NCBI GenBank assembly: GCA_035299065.1
Contig: DATGXI010000054.1
Span: 1 to 21,865, forward strand
Source of the DNA: DASPJQ01 sp035299065
GTDB lineage: Bacteria > Bacteroidota > Bacteroidia > Flavobacteriales_D > UBA2798
Length of the DNA: 21,865 bases
Reading direction: 5' to 3'
How positions within the stretch are numbered: the stretch's first letter is position 1; every line of letters starts with the position of its first letter. A model generated the notes under the pieces. That model did no database searches. It was given only the letters and a program-made list of their open reading frames with translations, and was not told the origin of the DNA. The position numbers and the translations under genes are program-made. This document shows positions 13,150-21,727 of the stretch, piece by piece.

Positions 13150-16104
13150 TTATTCGCCAATCAGGGTAAGGGTTACAGCCAGGCCTGTTGATTTGTTTTT
13201 GTCAATTTGAACCCAATCACCTTTACCGTGATTGTACAGCTTTAAACGTTCAGTTGTAATTTTAATAGCACTGTTTCGTTCATCGGGCAACTGAATTTCT
13301 TTTTCAAACCCAATACCGTTATCGCTTATTTCGGCTTTTAAAGCATTGCCTTCATCGTATAAACGCACAGTTATTTTACCCTGGTAATCGATTCCTTTAA
13401 ACCCGTGTACAATGGCATTTTCAGCAAAGGGCTGCAGGAGCAGGGGAGGTATGCGGTAAAAATCTGGTTCGTCCTGCAGTTCAATTTTTATTTCATAGTC
13501 AAAACTATTGCTTCGGTTCAATTGCTCTAATTCAAGGTAATTCGTAAGCAATTTCAATTCCTGGTCAAGACGAATGGTTTCCCTGGGTGTTAAATCAACC
13601 ATACCACGCATTAAACCTGAAAATTTCTGGATATAAAAATTGGCGTCTTCGTTACGGTTGGTGCTCACCAGGTTTTGGATTGAATTGAGGCAATTGAAAA
13701 TAAAATGTGGGTTCATTTGCAAACGCAAGGCCATTTGCTGTATTTCCAGTAATTGGTTCTCGAGTTTTAGCCGCCTGCGTTCACGTTCCTGTTTGCGCCT
13801 GTTGTTGTAGGTAAGCGTGAAATACAGCAGCACCAATAAAAGCACCACTATTAAAACCACGCTTATGTAAAACCATGTTTGCCTGAACCATGGATTGGTG
13901 ATGGAGAATTTGAATGTTAATGGCTTTTCGGTCCAAATCAGGTTTTCATTGCAGGCTTTCACCATAAAAACATAATGGCCCGGATCAAGGTCGGTGTAGT
14001 TCCATTCGTTTTTTGATTGCAATGGCGACCATTTGTTTTCATGACCTTTGAGCTTCCATTGGTATTGTACGCCTTCAGGGTTAAGTTGATTTATGCCTTT
14101 GAACTTAAAACCAATGTTGTTTTGCGTGTAACCAAACTCAAGCCCGTCAAGCGTTTTTTCGTTTGACAAAAGATTCTCGTAAAGTAAATTAATTTCTTCA
14201 AAACTAAGTCGCGGAGCAAGGTTATTGGCACGTTCAAATGCCGGTTGCAGTATGGTAAGGCCATTAATGGTTCCAAATAAAACGGTGGAATTGTATCCAA
14301 TTGACGCTGCATTTTGACTGCATTCAATTCCTGAAAAACCCTCATTTGCACCAAACACCTGCGTTTTGAACGGACCTTTTTTGTAATTGATTTTCACAAG
14401 TCCTTTTGCGGTTCCAAAATAAATGCTGGATTGGTGATCAATGCCAAGGTAAATATTTTGGAAACCTTGCGGTAATTTTACCTCGGTAAAATCATTGGCT
14501 GAGCGATAAAATCCCACGCCTGAAGGCGTACCAATCCAAATGCGTCCACGGTCATCGCGCAGCAAGGTGCGTATACTTGATCCGGGCAAACCCGCGCCTT
14601 TTGAAAGATTGGTGGTACTGTTATTTCCTTCGTTAAAAACGACCAATCCTGATCCTTCGGTTGCAATCCAAATATTTTTGCCATCCACCAGCGTGGCGTT
14701 AATACGGTTGTTTGGTAAGTAATTTGATTTGTCAAGTATATACGCAAAAACAAGGTTGGCATCAAGACAAATAACCCCGCGTGATGCGGTTGAAACAAAA
14801 ATGCGGTGATCATTGTCCTCGGTAATGTTGCGTATCCATTTTCCTGTGTGGTAATTCCAGTTTTCCTGTTTAATAAATTCATTGTCTTTAAAGGTCCATA
14901 GGCCATCGCCTTCAGTACCTAAAAACAGCACATCGTGGTGGCCTGAATAATAAATTGTCTTGACTTTTGAATCGGTGAATCCATTGTGTGCATCATATTG
15001 TTGAATTTGGCCATTTTTTATGCTGGTAATTCCCGGGGCCGATGTTCCCAGCCAAAGTGTTGAGTCGGGCGCCTGGAGGCAGCTGTATACGTTTTTACCG
15101 GGTAACCCCGTGCGATTGGTGTAGTGTACGAATAACTGTCCATTGTACCTGCTTACACCACCTCCTGATGAGCCAATCCATACATTTCCCCAGTCATCTT
15201 CTAAAAATGAAACAATATTATTCCTGCAAAGACCTTCGGTTTCGGTTATGTGAACCGTTTTTTTATCGTGTTCGTTGTAAATAAATACTCCGTTACTGGC
15301 TGTACCTACCCATAAATTATTGTGCGAGTCCAATAAAAAGGCCTGTACAATTTCAGCACGTTTTATACCGGGTAAATTAAAAGGGATAAATTTTTCGCCC
15401 TTTAATTTGTATAAACTGCCACCGTAGGTGCCAACAATCAATTCATGTTTGTATTCTAAAAAACAACGTATGGCTGTTGTTTCAAGCCCGGCTTTACGAC
15501 CAAGCAATTTGGTTTCAATTTTACCGTTGTTACGGCTAAGGCGCACCACACCGTAATTGTTGCCCATGTAAATGGCGTCTTTAAACAAAATACCTGAGCT
15601 AACAATGTCATCGGCATCTCTTATTGGAAAATCAATTTTTTTGAGGTTGTCATACCGCCCGGTAAATAGGTGTTTGGTGGTTCCAACCAATATACTGTCA
15701 CGTGTAATGGGTAAAATAAGTGAAACAGGTTCCTTGATGTTGTTGATTTGGTTGGCAGGATGAAATAATTCCCTTTTGTTAAGGTCATAAATGGAAAAAC
15801 CGTTGTTGTGAGCTATATAAACAAAGTTGGACTTAGGGACAATTTTGCTGATGAATAAAAGGCGCTCATCATTAAAAAGCGGTTCGAATTTTTTTCCATC
15901 AAATTTGACAATTCCACCACCTTTTGTGCCCATCCAAATGTACCCGTTTGGGTCCTGCCAGGTTCCATATACCTGTGATTGGGGAAGGCCTTCGGCAACC
16001 GAAAAATTCTTTAATGCATATTGTTGTCCATGCGATGTTGCACAAATAAAAAAGGCCGGAAAAATAATCCAGGCCTTTTTACATATTGATACAAGAAATT
16101 TCAA
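13150..16104 (-). CDS. Beta-propeller/Y_Y_Y LytS-type sensor histidine kinase (orphan)
   Basis: 984-residue membrane kinase: signal peptide (about 1-26), two-component propeller repeats over about 30-650 (recurring pattern GLP..V, D..G.IWMGT.GGGI), a Y_Y_Y domain (about 665-735, ending in DLDPGHYVFMVKA), a membrane helix (about 743-766), a coiled coil, the His_kinase box with His800 in NPHFIFNCLNS, Asn896 in AENAIVHG and DNGIG at 928-932. Unlike hybrid two-component systems of gut Bacteroides it has no receiver or AraC domain, and no response regulator is adjacent; the LytTR regulator at 7214-7972 belongs to the other kinase but could be shared. The start is TTG at 16104, because an in-frame TAA lies two codons upstream. 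A terminator-like hairpin lies inside the signal-peptide codons. Confidence 0.92.
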   Translation of the reverse strand: MKFLVSICKKAWIIFPAFFICATSHGQQYALKNFSVAEGLPQSQVYGTWQDPNGYIWMGTKGGGIVKFDGKKFEPLFNDERLLFISKIVPKSNFVYIAHNNGFSIYDLNKRELFHPANQINNIKEPVSLILPITRDSILVGTTKHLFTGRYDNLKKIDFPIRDADDIVSSGILFKDAIYMGNNYGVVRLSRNNGKIETKLLGRKAGLETTAIRCFLEYKHELIVGTYGGSLYKLKGEKFIPFNLPGIKRAEIVQAFLLDSHNNLWVGTASNGVFIYNEHDKKTVHITETEGLCRNNIVSFLEDDWGNVWIGSSGGGVSRYNGQLFVHYTNRTGLPGKNVYSCLQAPDSTLWLGTSAPGITSIKNGQIQQYDAHNGFTDSKVKTIYYSGHHDVLFLGTEGDGLWTFKDNEFIKQENWNYHTGKWIRNITEDNDHRIFVSTASRGVICLDANLVFAYILDKSNYLPNNRINATLVDGKNIWIATEGSGLVVFNEGNNSTTNLSKGAGLPGSSIRTLLRDDRGRIWIGTPSGVGFYRSANDFTEVKLPQGFQNIYLGIDHQSSIYFGTAKGLVKINYKKGPFKTQVFGANEGFSGIECSQNAASIGYNSTVLFGTINGLTILQPAFERANNLAPRLSFEEINLLYENLLSNEKTLDGLEFGYTQNNIGFKFKGINQLNPEGVQYQWKLKGHENKWSPLQSKNEWNYTDLDPGHYVFMVKACNENLIWTEKPLTFKFSITNPWFRQTWFYISVVLIVVLLLVLLYFTLTYNNRRKQERERRRLKLENQLLEIQQMALRLQMNPHFIFNCLNSIQNLVSTNRNEDANFYIQKFSGLMRGMVDLTPRETIRLDQELKLLTNYLELEQLNRSNSFDYEIKIELQDEPDFYRIPPLLLQPFAENAIVHGFKGIDYQGKITVRLYDEGNALKAEISDNGIGFEKEIQLPDERNSAIKITTERLKLYNHGKGDWVQIDKNKSTGLAVTLTLIGE
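16047..16080 (-). terminator. Terminator-like hairpin inside the kinase signal-peptide codons
   Basis: Arms AAAAAGGCC and GGCCTTTTT (16049-16057 and 16072-16080) are perfectly complementary over nine bases with a 14-base loop. On the minus strand GGA and TCC inside the loop can extend the stem past a single bulged T, and six T follow the GC part. It begins 24 bases after the kinase TTG start and 50 bases after the stop of the PorE-like gene. It may end or attenuate transcripts from that gene; it also codes for part of the leader (KKAWIIFPAFF), so it could be coincidence. Confidence 0.5.
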
Positions 16105-16130
16105 ATTTTACAGCTCAAAAATTAAATTGG

Positions 16131-18278
16131 TTACTTGCTCAAAATCTTAAACTCGGTCCTGCGGTTTTGCTGGTGAGCTTCTTCTTTTTCACTTTTCGTT
16201 TTCATTTTCAGTATTTCGGCATCGCTTACCATTAGTTTTTCCTCACCATAACCTGCAAACTCAAGGCGTGCAGCCGGAATGCCTTTTGTTACCAGGTAAT
16301 CAACTACTGCACTGGCGCGGTTTCCTGATAGTTTTTTGTTGTAGGCATTGTCACCCTGGCTATCGGTATGGCCTGAAATTTCAATGCGTATGGTAGGATT
16401 TTCCTGCAATAATTTGGTTAAACGCTCAAGCTCGGCCGTTGATGCCGGGCGCAAAGTAGCTTTATCGTAATCAAAGAAAATATTTCTCAATACAATGGCT
16501 TGTCCAACTTCTACTTTCTTCAATAAAACATCTTTCTGGTATTCTTTATATCCAGCCGATGCGGGTAAGTCAATGTTTTCAGAGTGGAACAAATAACCAT
16601 CCTTTTTAACTGCAATACCATAGTTTTTACCTGAAGGCAGGGTTACCAGGTACGTTCCGCCTTTTGAATCTGACATAAACGATGCAACCAGTTCATTGGT
16701 CTCGTTATTCATTAATTCAATTTTGGCTTCCAGTGGTTCAAGTGTTTTTGCATCGCGAATAGTACCGCGCAAAATGGCCAGGTTGCTTGTTTTAATTTCA
16801 ACCTTAGGCTCAATAACCACTTGTTTAACGGGTTCAGCAATACTTGCCAATAAATTGTCTTCAGCATTGGTCATTGGTGGTTTTTCAGGTCCTAAAAATG
16901 TAATCCTGTAAATATCGGTTTCGCCCATTCCTTCTTCCCTGAAGGATGCGTAATATCCGTAACGACCACTACCCGAAACAACAAAGAAAACATCGTTGTC
17001 AGGTGAGTTGATTGGGTAGCCCAGGTTTGTAGGCGTTGTCCACGCACCATTTACTTTTACTGAACAAAACAAGTCAAAACCGCCCATTGTAGTATGTCCC
17101 TGTGATGCAAAATACAGGTGTTCTCCATCAGGATGTAAAAACACTCCCGTTTCACGTTCTTTTGTATTTACAACATTTCCCAGGTTGGTAGCCGGGCCCC
17201 ATTCTTTTTTCTTTTCATCCCACTTACTCATGTAAATATCTTCTTCACCAAAACCACCTTCGCGATTGGCAGCAAAATACAATTCTTTACCATCAAATGA
17301 GATGGATGCCGATGATTCGTAGGCTTTGGTACAAATGTTTGACCCCGATGATTTCGGTTCAGTATACTGACCATTTACAAATTCTGATGTATAAATATCT
17401 CCACCACCTTTCCATCCGTAAAACACGAATAATTTTTTTCCATCGGGTGATAAGCCAGCAGGTGCATCATGTGTTTTGTGGTTGATCAATTCGCCCATGT
17501 TTAGCGATTTTTCCCATTCGCCTTTTGCATTCCTGCGTGCAATATATGCGTCTTCGTAAAATTTTCCATCTCCAGGGTCCTGTTCACCGCCCTGGGTGTC
17601 GTCCCTGCGTCCTGTAAAAATCAACACCGATTCATCGGCTGAAATGAAAGGAGCGTACTCTGGAAATTTCGAATTTACTTTGTCACCAAGGTTATCAATC
17701 CACACGCGTTCTGGTTTTTCCATGTATTTTTTGCCGTACTTACATTGCTCAATGCGTTTTATGACATCGCTTGAGAGGTATTGCATGTCTTCGGGCTTAA
17801 TGCCTTTCAGGTTTTTAATATTTGCATTGAATTTCTGGTAATTCTCAATGGCTTTGTCCCACTGGTATTTGAGGTGATAAGCCTGCGCAACATGGTAATC
17901 AATGTTGGGTGATACGGTACCGTTTAATTCACGCGCTTTTAATAAAAATTCAAGTGCTTTAAACTTTTTTTCGGTTTGCAAATAGCAATATCCCAACATG
18001 TAATTCAATATGGAATAGTTTGGATTAAAGTCTTCAGCTTTCTCGAACAAAGGAATGGCTTCCTGGAAAAATTTATACCCAGAATAGCCTTCTTCCTCAG
18101 CTTTCATGGCCTCATCAAACTTGTCTTTCCCATCGTTGAACTGGCTTCGGGCTTCTTTAAACTCGTCTTTTTTATCCTTAAAAAAATCTTTTTCAAAAGG
18201 AACATCTTTCAGCTGGGCCCCAAGTGTAAAGGTTGAAAGGAGTAGTGCCGAAGTGATATATAAATTTAATTTTTTCAT
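16131..18278 (-). CDS. PorE-like TPR / propeller / CRD / OmpA-domain protein
   Basis: 715 residues in the order known for the T9SS component PorE: signal peptide (about 1-21), TPR region (about 35-155), WD40-like (PD40) propeller (about 190-460, repeated SPDGKKLFVF, SFDGKELYFAANREGGFGEEDIY and HPDGEHLYFAS), a carboxypeptidase-regulatory-like beta domain (about 498-585, ILRGTIRDAKTLEPLEAKI), and an OmpA C-terminal domain (590-715). The last has FFDYDKATLRP, GHTDS with Asp639, Arg654 of the LSGNRA motif, the peptidoglycan diaminopimelate ligands, and NRRTEF. It should be a periplasmic protein that ties the secretion machine or outer membrane to peptidoglycan. Many Bacteroidota carry several proteins of this layout, so I do not give the symbol. 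A TPR gene lies 44 bases upstream. Confidence 0.85.
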   Translation of the reverse strand: MKKLNLYITSALLLSTFTLGAQLKDVPFEKDFFKDKKDEFKEARSQFNDGKDKFDEAMKAEEEGYSGYKFFQEAIPLFEKAEDFNPNYSILNYMLGYCYLQTEKKFKALEFLLKARELNGTVSPNIDYHVAQAYHLKYQWDKAIENYQKFNANIKNLKGIKPEDMQYLSSDVIKRIEQCKYGKKYMEKPERVWIDNLGDKVNSKFPEYAPFISADESVLIFTGRRDDTQGGEQDPGDGKFYEDAYIARRNAKGEWEKSLNMGELINHKTHDAPAGLSPDGKKLFVFYGWKGGGDIYTSEFVNGQYTEPKSSGSNICTKAYESSASISFDGKELYFAANREGGFGEEDIYMSKWDEKKKEWGPATNLGNVVNTKERETGVFLHPDGEHLYFASQGHTTMGGFDLFCSVKVNGAWTTPTNLGYPINSPDNDVFFVVSGSGRYGYYASFREEGMGETDIYRITFLGPEKPPMTNAEDNLLASIAEPVKQVVIEPKVEIKTSNLAILRGTIRDAKTLEPLEAKIELMNNETNELVASFMSDSKGGTYLVTLPSGKNYGIAVKKDGYLFHSENIDLPASAGYKEYQKDVLLKKVEVGQAIVLRNIFFDYDKATLRPASTAELERLTKLLQENPTIRIEISGHTDSQGDNAYNKKLSGNRASAVVDYLVTKGIPAARLEFAGYGEEKLMVSDAEILKMKTKSEKEEAHQQNRRTEFKILSK

Positions 18279-18292
18279 GGTCGCTTTTTTCT

Positions 18293-18318
18293 AATTTCTG
18301 ATTTCCAATTTCTGATTT
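18293..18318. repeat. Two copies of a 12-base unit, period 14
   Basis: AATTTCTGATTT occurs at 18293-18304 and 18307-18318 in the 44-base space between the TPR gene and the PorE-like gene. It is AT-rich and lies in the leader of the PorE-like gene; it may be simple-sequence slippage or a pair of binding sites. Confidence 0.45.
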
Positions 18319-18322
18319 GAAA

Positions 18323-19396
18323 CTAGTGTTGTTCCTTATACTTTTGAACCTCTTCACACACGTTACTGTTGTAGTAGCTCTCAGCGCTTTCAATACCATA
18401 AGAAGCTCCCTGCAACCAGTCGGCACAGGCACCTTCAAGGTCACGCATCATTTCGCGGGCAATGCCACGGTTTAAATAAGCTGCACCGTATTCAGGATTA
18501 ATTGAAATGGCTTTATCGCAATCAGCAATGGCTTCCTTGTATTTTTGAAGTTTAATGTAAGCTGCTGCGCGGTTGCAATATGCGTAGGCATAATCACCTT
18601 TTTTAGCAATGCAATCGGTAAATGATTTTACAGCATCTTCATACCGTACGGCATCAAATTCAGCCATGCCTTTGTTGTTTATGGCAATGTGATAGTCGGG
18701 CTTGAAGCGAAGCGCGTTGTTGTATTCGGCAATGGCTTCCTGGTATTTTTTTTGGTCGCGGTAAACCGAACCAAGGTTGTTGTAGGCAAAAGTCAGTTTT
18801 GGGTTCATGAGCACGGCACGGCTGTAATCAGCGGCTGCGCCAGGTAAATCGCCTTTCATTTTTTTGGCGCTTCCACGGTCATTGTACGCGTAAGCATAAT
18901 CGCTTTTCATACCAATGGCTTTATCAAAATCGGCAATAGCCTTATCGTACTCGCTTGTTTGAAAATAGTCAACCCCGCGGTTGTAAAACGATTCGGCTTT
19001 TGGTTTTTTCTCAATGCCTTTTGAGTAGTTTTCAATGGCAGCGGCAAGATCGCCCTTGGCATCGTTAACCTGGCCAAGCATAAACCATGTGTTTGGAACC
19101 GTATCGGTAAGCTGTGTGATTTTGGTAAAATCAGCAATGGCTTCATCGTATTTTTTCATCTCAAAATAAATGTTGGCCCGGTTGTTATAGGCTTTAATAA
19201 ATTTTGGTTCCATGGTAATGGCTTCGGTAAACCGTGCAATGGCCTCATCATTTTTGCGCGCCTCAAAAGCGGCAACACCTTCGTTGTATTTATTCTGCGC
19301 TTCAGGGCTGAATAAGCGGGTGGTGTCAACAACCGGTGTTTGTGCTGCGGCCGTTAAGGCACAAACAATTCCGGCAAACGTGAGTAAATGTTTCAT
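18323..19396 (-). CDS. Exported tandem-TPR protein
   Basis: 357 residues: signal peptide (about 1-19, LTAAAQ), then nine consecutive TPRs from about 33 to 335 with very regular units such as KKYDEAIADFTKI, SEYDKAIADFDKAIGM, KKYQEAIAEYNNALRFKP and QKYKEAIADCDKAISINP, and a short C-terminal cap ending in VCEEVQKYKEQH. C293, C324 and C347 could form a disulphide in the periplasm. There is no membrane helix and no catalytic domain. TPR arrays bind peptides or protein partners; the position 44 bases before a PorE-like gene in the same direction suggests a periplasmic partner or assembly factor, which is inference. ATG at 19396 is the only good start. Confidence 0.85.
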   Translation of the reverse strand: MKHLLTFAGIVCALTAAAQTPVVDTTRLFSPEAQNKYNEGVAAFEARKNDEAIARFTEAITMEPKFIKAYNNRANIYFEMKKYDEAIADFTKITQLTDTVPNTWFMLGQVNDAKGDLAAAIENYSKGIEKKPKAESFYNRGVDYFQTSEYDKAIADFDKAIGMKSDYAYAYNDRGSAKKMKGDLPGAAADYSRAVLMNPKLTFAYNNLGSVYRDQKKYQEAIAEYNNALRFKPDYHIAINNKGMAEFDAVRYEDAVKSFTDCIAKKGDYAYAYCNRAAAYIKLQKYKEAIADCDKAISINPEYGAAYLNRGIAREMMRDLEGACADWLQGASYGIESAESYYNSNVCEEVQKYKEQH

Positions 19397-19493
19397 ATGG
19401 TATGCAACTTTAATAGATGGTAGTCCTAAAATACAACAAAAACTGTTCCGAAAGGAAAACTAGTTTTTAAACTGAAAACGAATGGCTTTTACC

Positions 19494-20849
19494 TTAAAAT
19501 GCCGGGAATACCCCACAATAATTTGATGGTGTAAGTGCCTTTAAGTCAGTCTTTACATTGGATGTAACTTCCAACTCATCAATAAATTTATGCAGCACCT
19601 CACGCGTTATCTTTTGGTTTTGCCTTGTTAAATTTTTGAGGGCTTCATACGGTTCGGGATAGCCAATGCTACGTAAAATGGTTTGAATTCCTTCAGCAAT
19701 TACAGGCCAGTTATTTTCCAGGTCGGCTGCAATTTGAGCTTCATTCACCATGAGTTTATCAAGACCCTTTCGCAACGATTTAATTGAAATCAATGTATGC
19801 GCAAACGGCACGCCCAGGTTACGCAAAACGGTTGAGTCGGTAAGGTCACGCTGCAAACGCGAAATAGGCAGTTTTGCAGCAAAATGTTCAAACAAAGCAT
19901 TGGCAACACCTAAATTACCCTCAGCATTTTCAAAGTCAATTGGGTTTACTTTATGTGGCATGGCCGATGAGCCGGTTTCTTTTGGGTTTATTTTTTGTTT
20001 GAAATATTCCATCATCACATACATCCAAATGTCACGGCTAAAATCAATCAAAATGGTGTTGATGCGCTTAAACACATCACTAAGTGCAGCCAGGTTATCA
20101 AAATGCTCAATTTGCGTGGTAAATTGCTGCCTTTGCAACCCCAGGTTTTTGTTTACAAATTCGTTGGCAAAATCAATCCAGTTAATGTGTTTAAAAGCTG
20201 CGGTATGTGCATTAAAATTGCCTGTAGCGCCACCAAATTTTGCGCCAATGGGCAATTGTTTTAACTGGTGAAGCTGGTTTTTTAAACGTTCGCAAAAAAC
20301 ATAAAACTCCTTGCCCAGGTTGGTGGGCGAGGCCGGCTGCCCGTGCGTACGTGCCAGCACCGTTATGTGTTTGTATTCGTTTGCTTTCTGGTGTATAATG
20401 GCAAGTAATTCTTCAAGCTGCGGAATAATGGTTGTGCTTAAAGCATCTTTAACCGATAGGGGAATAGCCGTATTGTTAATGTCCTGCGAGGTCAACCCAA
20501 AATGAATCCATTCGCTGTACGACTCAAGACCTAATTTGCGCAATTTGTCTTTCACAAAGTACTCAACGGCTTTTACATCGTGGTTGGTGACTTTTTCTGT
20601 TTCTTTAATGGCTTGTGCATCGTCCTCGTTAAAGTCATTGTAAACAGCCCTTAACTGAATTTTCTGGTCTTCGGTTAATGAAAATTTTTCATTCACCACA
20701 TCTTCACACAGCTTAATGAAGTATTCAATTTCAACCAGCACACGGTATTTGTGCAGGGCGCCTTCTGAAAAATAATGGGCAAGTTCTTTCACCAGACCAC
20801 GGTACCTGCCGTCAACAGGTGAAATCGCAAAAATAGAGCTAAACAACAT
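19494..20849 (-). CDS. purB: Adenylosuccinate lyase
   Basis: Cytosolic homotetrameric enzyme of purine synthesis; it splits SAICAR to AICAR and adenylosuccinate to AMP, releasing fumarate. The 451 residues are close to the E. coli-type length and begin with the typical AISPVDGRY. Visible are TSQD (120-123), the general-acid His169 in RTHGQPASPT, the signature loop GSSAMPHKVNP (293-303) carrying the catalytic Ser, and the SRLQRDLTDSTVLRN segment. The start is ATG at 20849, following a TAnnTTTG promoter by 16 bases. Divergent from the EI24-family gene. Confidence 0.96.
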   Translation of the reverse strand: MLFSSIFAISPVDGRYRGLVKELAHYFSEGALHKYRVLVEIEYFIKLCEDVVNEKFSLTEDQKIQLRAVYNDFNEDDAQAIKETEKVTNHDVKAVEYFVKDKLRKLGLESYSEWIHFGLTSQDINNTAIPLSVKDALSTTIIPQLEELLAIIHQKANEYKHITVLARTHGQPASPTNLGKEFYVFCERLKNQLHQLKQLPIGAKFGGATGNFNAHTAAFKHINWIDFANEFVNKNLGLQRQQFTTQIEHFDNLAALSDVFKRINTILIDFSRDIWMYVMMEYFKQKINPKETGSSAMPHKVNPIDFENAEGNLGVANALFEHFAAKLPISRLQRDLTDSTVLRNLGVPFAHTLISIKSLRKGLDKLMVNEAQIAADLENNWPVIAEGIQTILRSIGYPEPYEALKNLTRQNQKITREVLHKFIDELEVTSNVKTDLKALTPSNYCGVFPAF

Positions 20850-20865
20850 AAGACATGTTAAGGCA

Positions 20866-20873
20866 CAAATGTA
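20866..20873 (-). promoter_or_regulatory. Candidate -7 promoter element for purB
   Basis: TACATTTG on the minus strand (20873 to 20866) fits TAnnTTTG and lies 16 bases before the purB ATG, giving a short leader. A poly-T run on the plus strand lies just upstream. On the other strand TATCTTGG (20890-20897) is a weaker candidate for the divergent gene at 20910. Confidence 0.45.
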
Positions 20874-20909
20874 ACAATCTTTTTTTTCTTATCTTGGAGC
20901 CTTGAAAAT

Positions 20910-21701
20910 ATGCAGTTTCTAAAGCATTTCTACCGTGGTATCATAAGCTATTTTAAGGCCATAAGCTTTATTGCCAGGCATCAGTTATGGTTCTATTTTG
21001 TGGTTCCGCTGGCTTGTTCACTGGGGTTGTTTTACTTTGGATACCTGCTTATGGGTGATGTTTACAGTTTTCAATTAGGGAATCCGGCCACTATTCGGGA
21101 ACTAATGTGGGAAATGATTCAAATGATCCTGTTGTACACGCTTGCTGTGGTTTCCATTGAACTTAGAAAGTACATTGTTTTAACGGTTTTATCGCCCGTA
21201 TTGGGTAGCATAAGCCTCAAGACCGAGGAGTTATTAACAGGAAACCAGTACCGTTTTTCATTTGCGCAGTATTGGAAAGACATTAAAAGGGCTATTCGTA
21301 TCATTTTTGGTAATTTAGTTATCCAATACGCTTTGTCCCTTGTTTGGATTGTCATATCTTTAATTTTCAGCGGATTGCAGCAGTTTACGCCAGGTGTACT
21401 CATTTCCATTGGTTTTTATTTTTATGGTTTTGGGATGATTGATTATATAAACGAAAGAAGGCGGTTAAATATTGATGAAAGTGTTGATTTTGTGCGCAAA
21501 CACGCTGGTTTTGCTATAGCTATTGGCTGTGTTTTTTCACTTTTGTTCTTAATGCCGTTTAACTTCAATCCAACCGTATCCACCATATTAGAGATCATTG
21601 GCGTAACTTTTGCACCAATTCTGGCAATAATAGCAGCAACCATTGGTATGCATGACCTGGTTGATTTGCGAAAAAATAAATTTGCAGTAAAAGAGGCATA
21701 A
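20910..21701 (+). CDS. EI24/CysZ-family integral membrane protein
   Basis: 263 residues with about six membrane-associated helices (about 27-47, 68-84, 86-101, 132-155, 160-178, 200-217, 225-247) and the marks of the EI24 domain family (PF07264): the N-terminal FLKHFYRGIISYFKAI, the SPVLGSISLKTEELLTG segment (95-111), the WKDIKRAIR helix and the conserved FGMIDYINERRRLNIDESVDFVRKH stretch, split here as 174-186 and 187-198. E. coli CysZ of this family takes up sulfate, but in Bacteroidota these proteins are uncharacterised and no cysteine-synthesis gene is near, so I do not assign transport of sulfate. ATG at 20910 after a short divergent spacer. Confidence 0.85.
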   Translation: MQFLKHFYRGIISYFKAISFIARHQLWFYFVVPLACSLGLFYFGYLLMGDVYSFQLGNPATIRELMWEMIQMILLYTLAVVSIELRKYIVLTVLSPVLGSISLKTEELLTGNQYRFSFAQYWKDIKRAIRIIFGNLVIQYALSLVWIVISLIFSGLQQFTPGVLISIGFYFYGFGMIDYINERRRLNIDESVDFVRKHAGFAIAIGCVFSLLFLMPFNFNPTVSTILEIIGVTFAPILAIIAATIGMHDLVDLRKNKFAVKEA

Positions 21702-21712
21702 ACTTAAATTTG
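21682..21712 (+). promoter_or_regulatory. Promoter for the partial gene at 21728
   Basis: TTG at 21682-21684 (as TTTG from 21681) and TAAATTTG at 21705-21712 are separated by 20 bases, a good match to the Bacteroidota -33/-7 layout. The ATG follows 15 bases after the -7 motif. The -33 element lies within the last codons of the EI24-family gene. It is the best promoter in the window. Confidence 0.6.
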
Positions 21713-21727
21713 ATAAAAACTGAACCT

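Noticed and set aside
14478..14906. 142-codon ORF in another minus-strand frame inside the propeller kinase
   Set aside because: It lies wholly within the well-supported kinase frame and has no domain; the kinase frame shows no break here, so it is not a sign of frameshift.
19750..20271. Long plus-strand ORF antisense to purB
   Set aside because: It mirrors the codon pattern of a certain gene, has no start context and no recognisable protein features.
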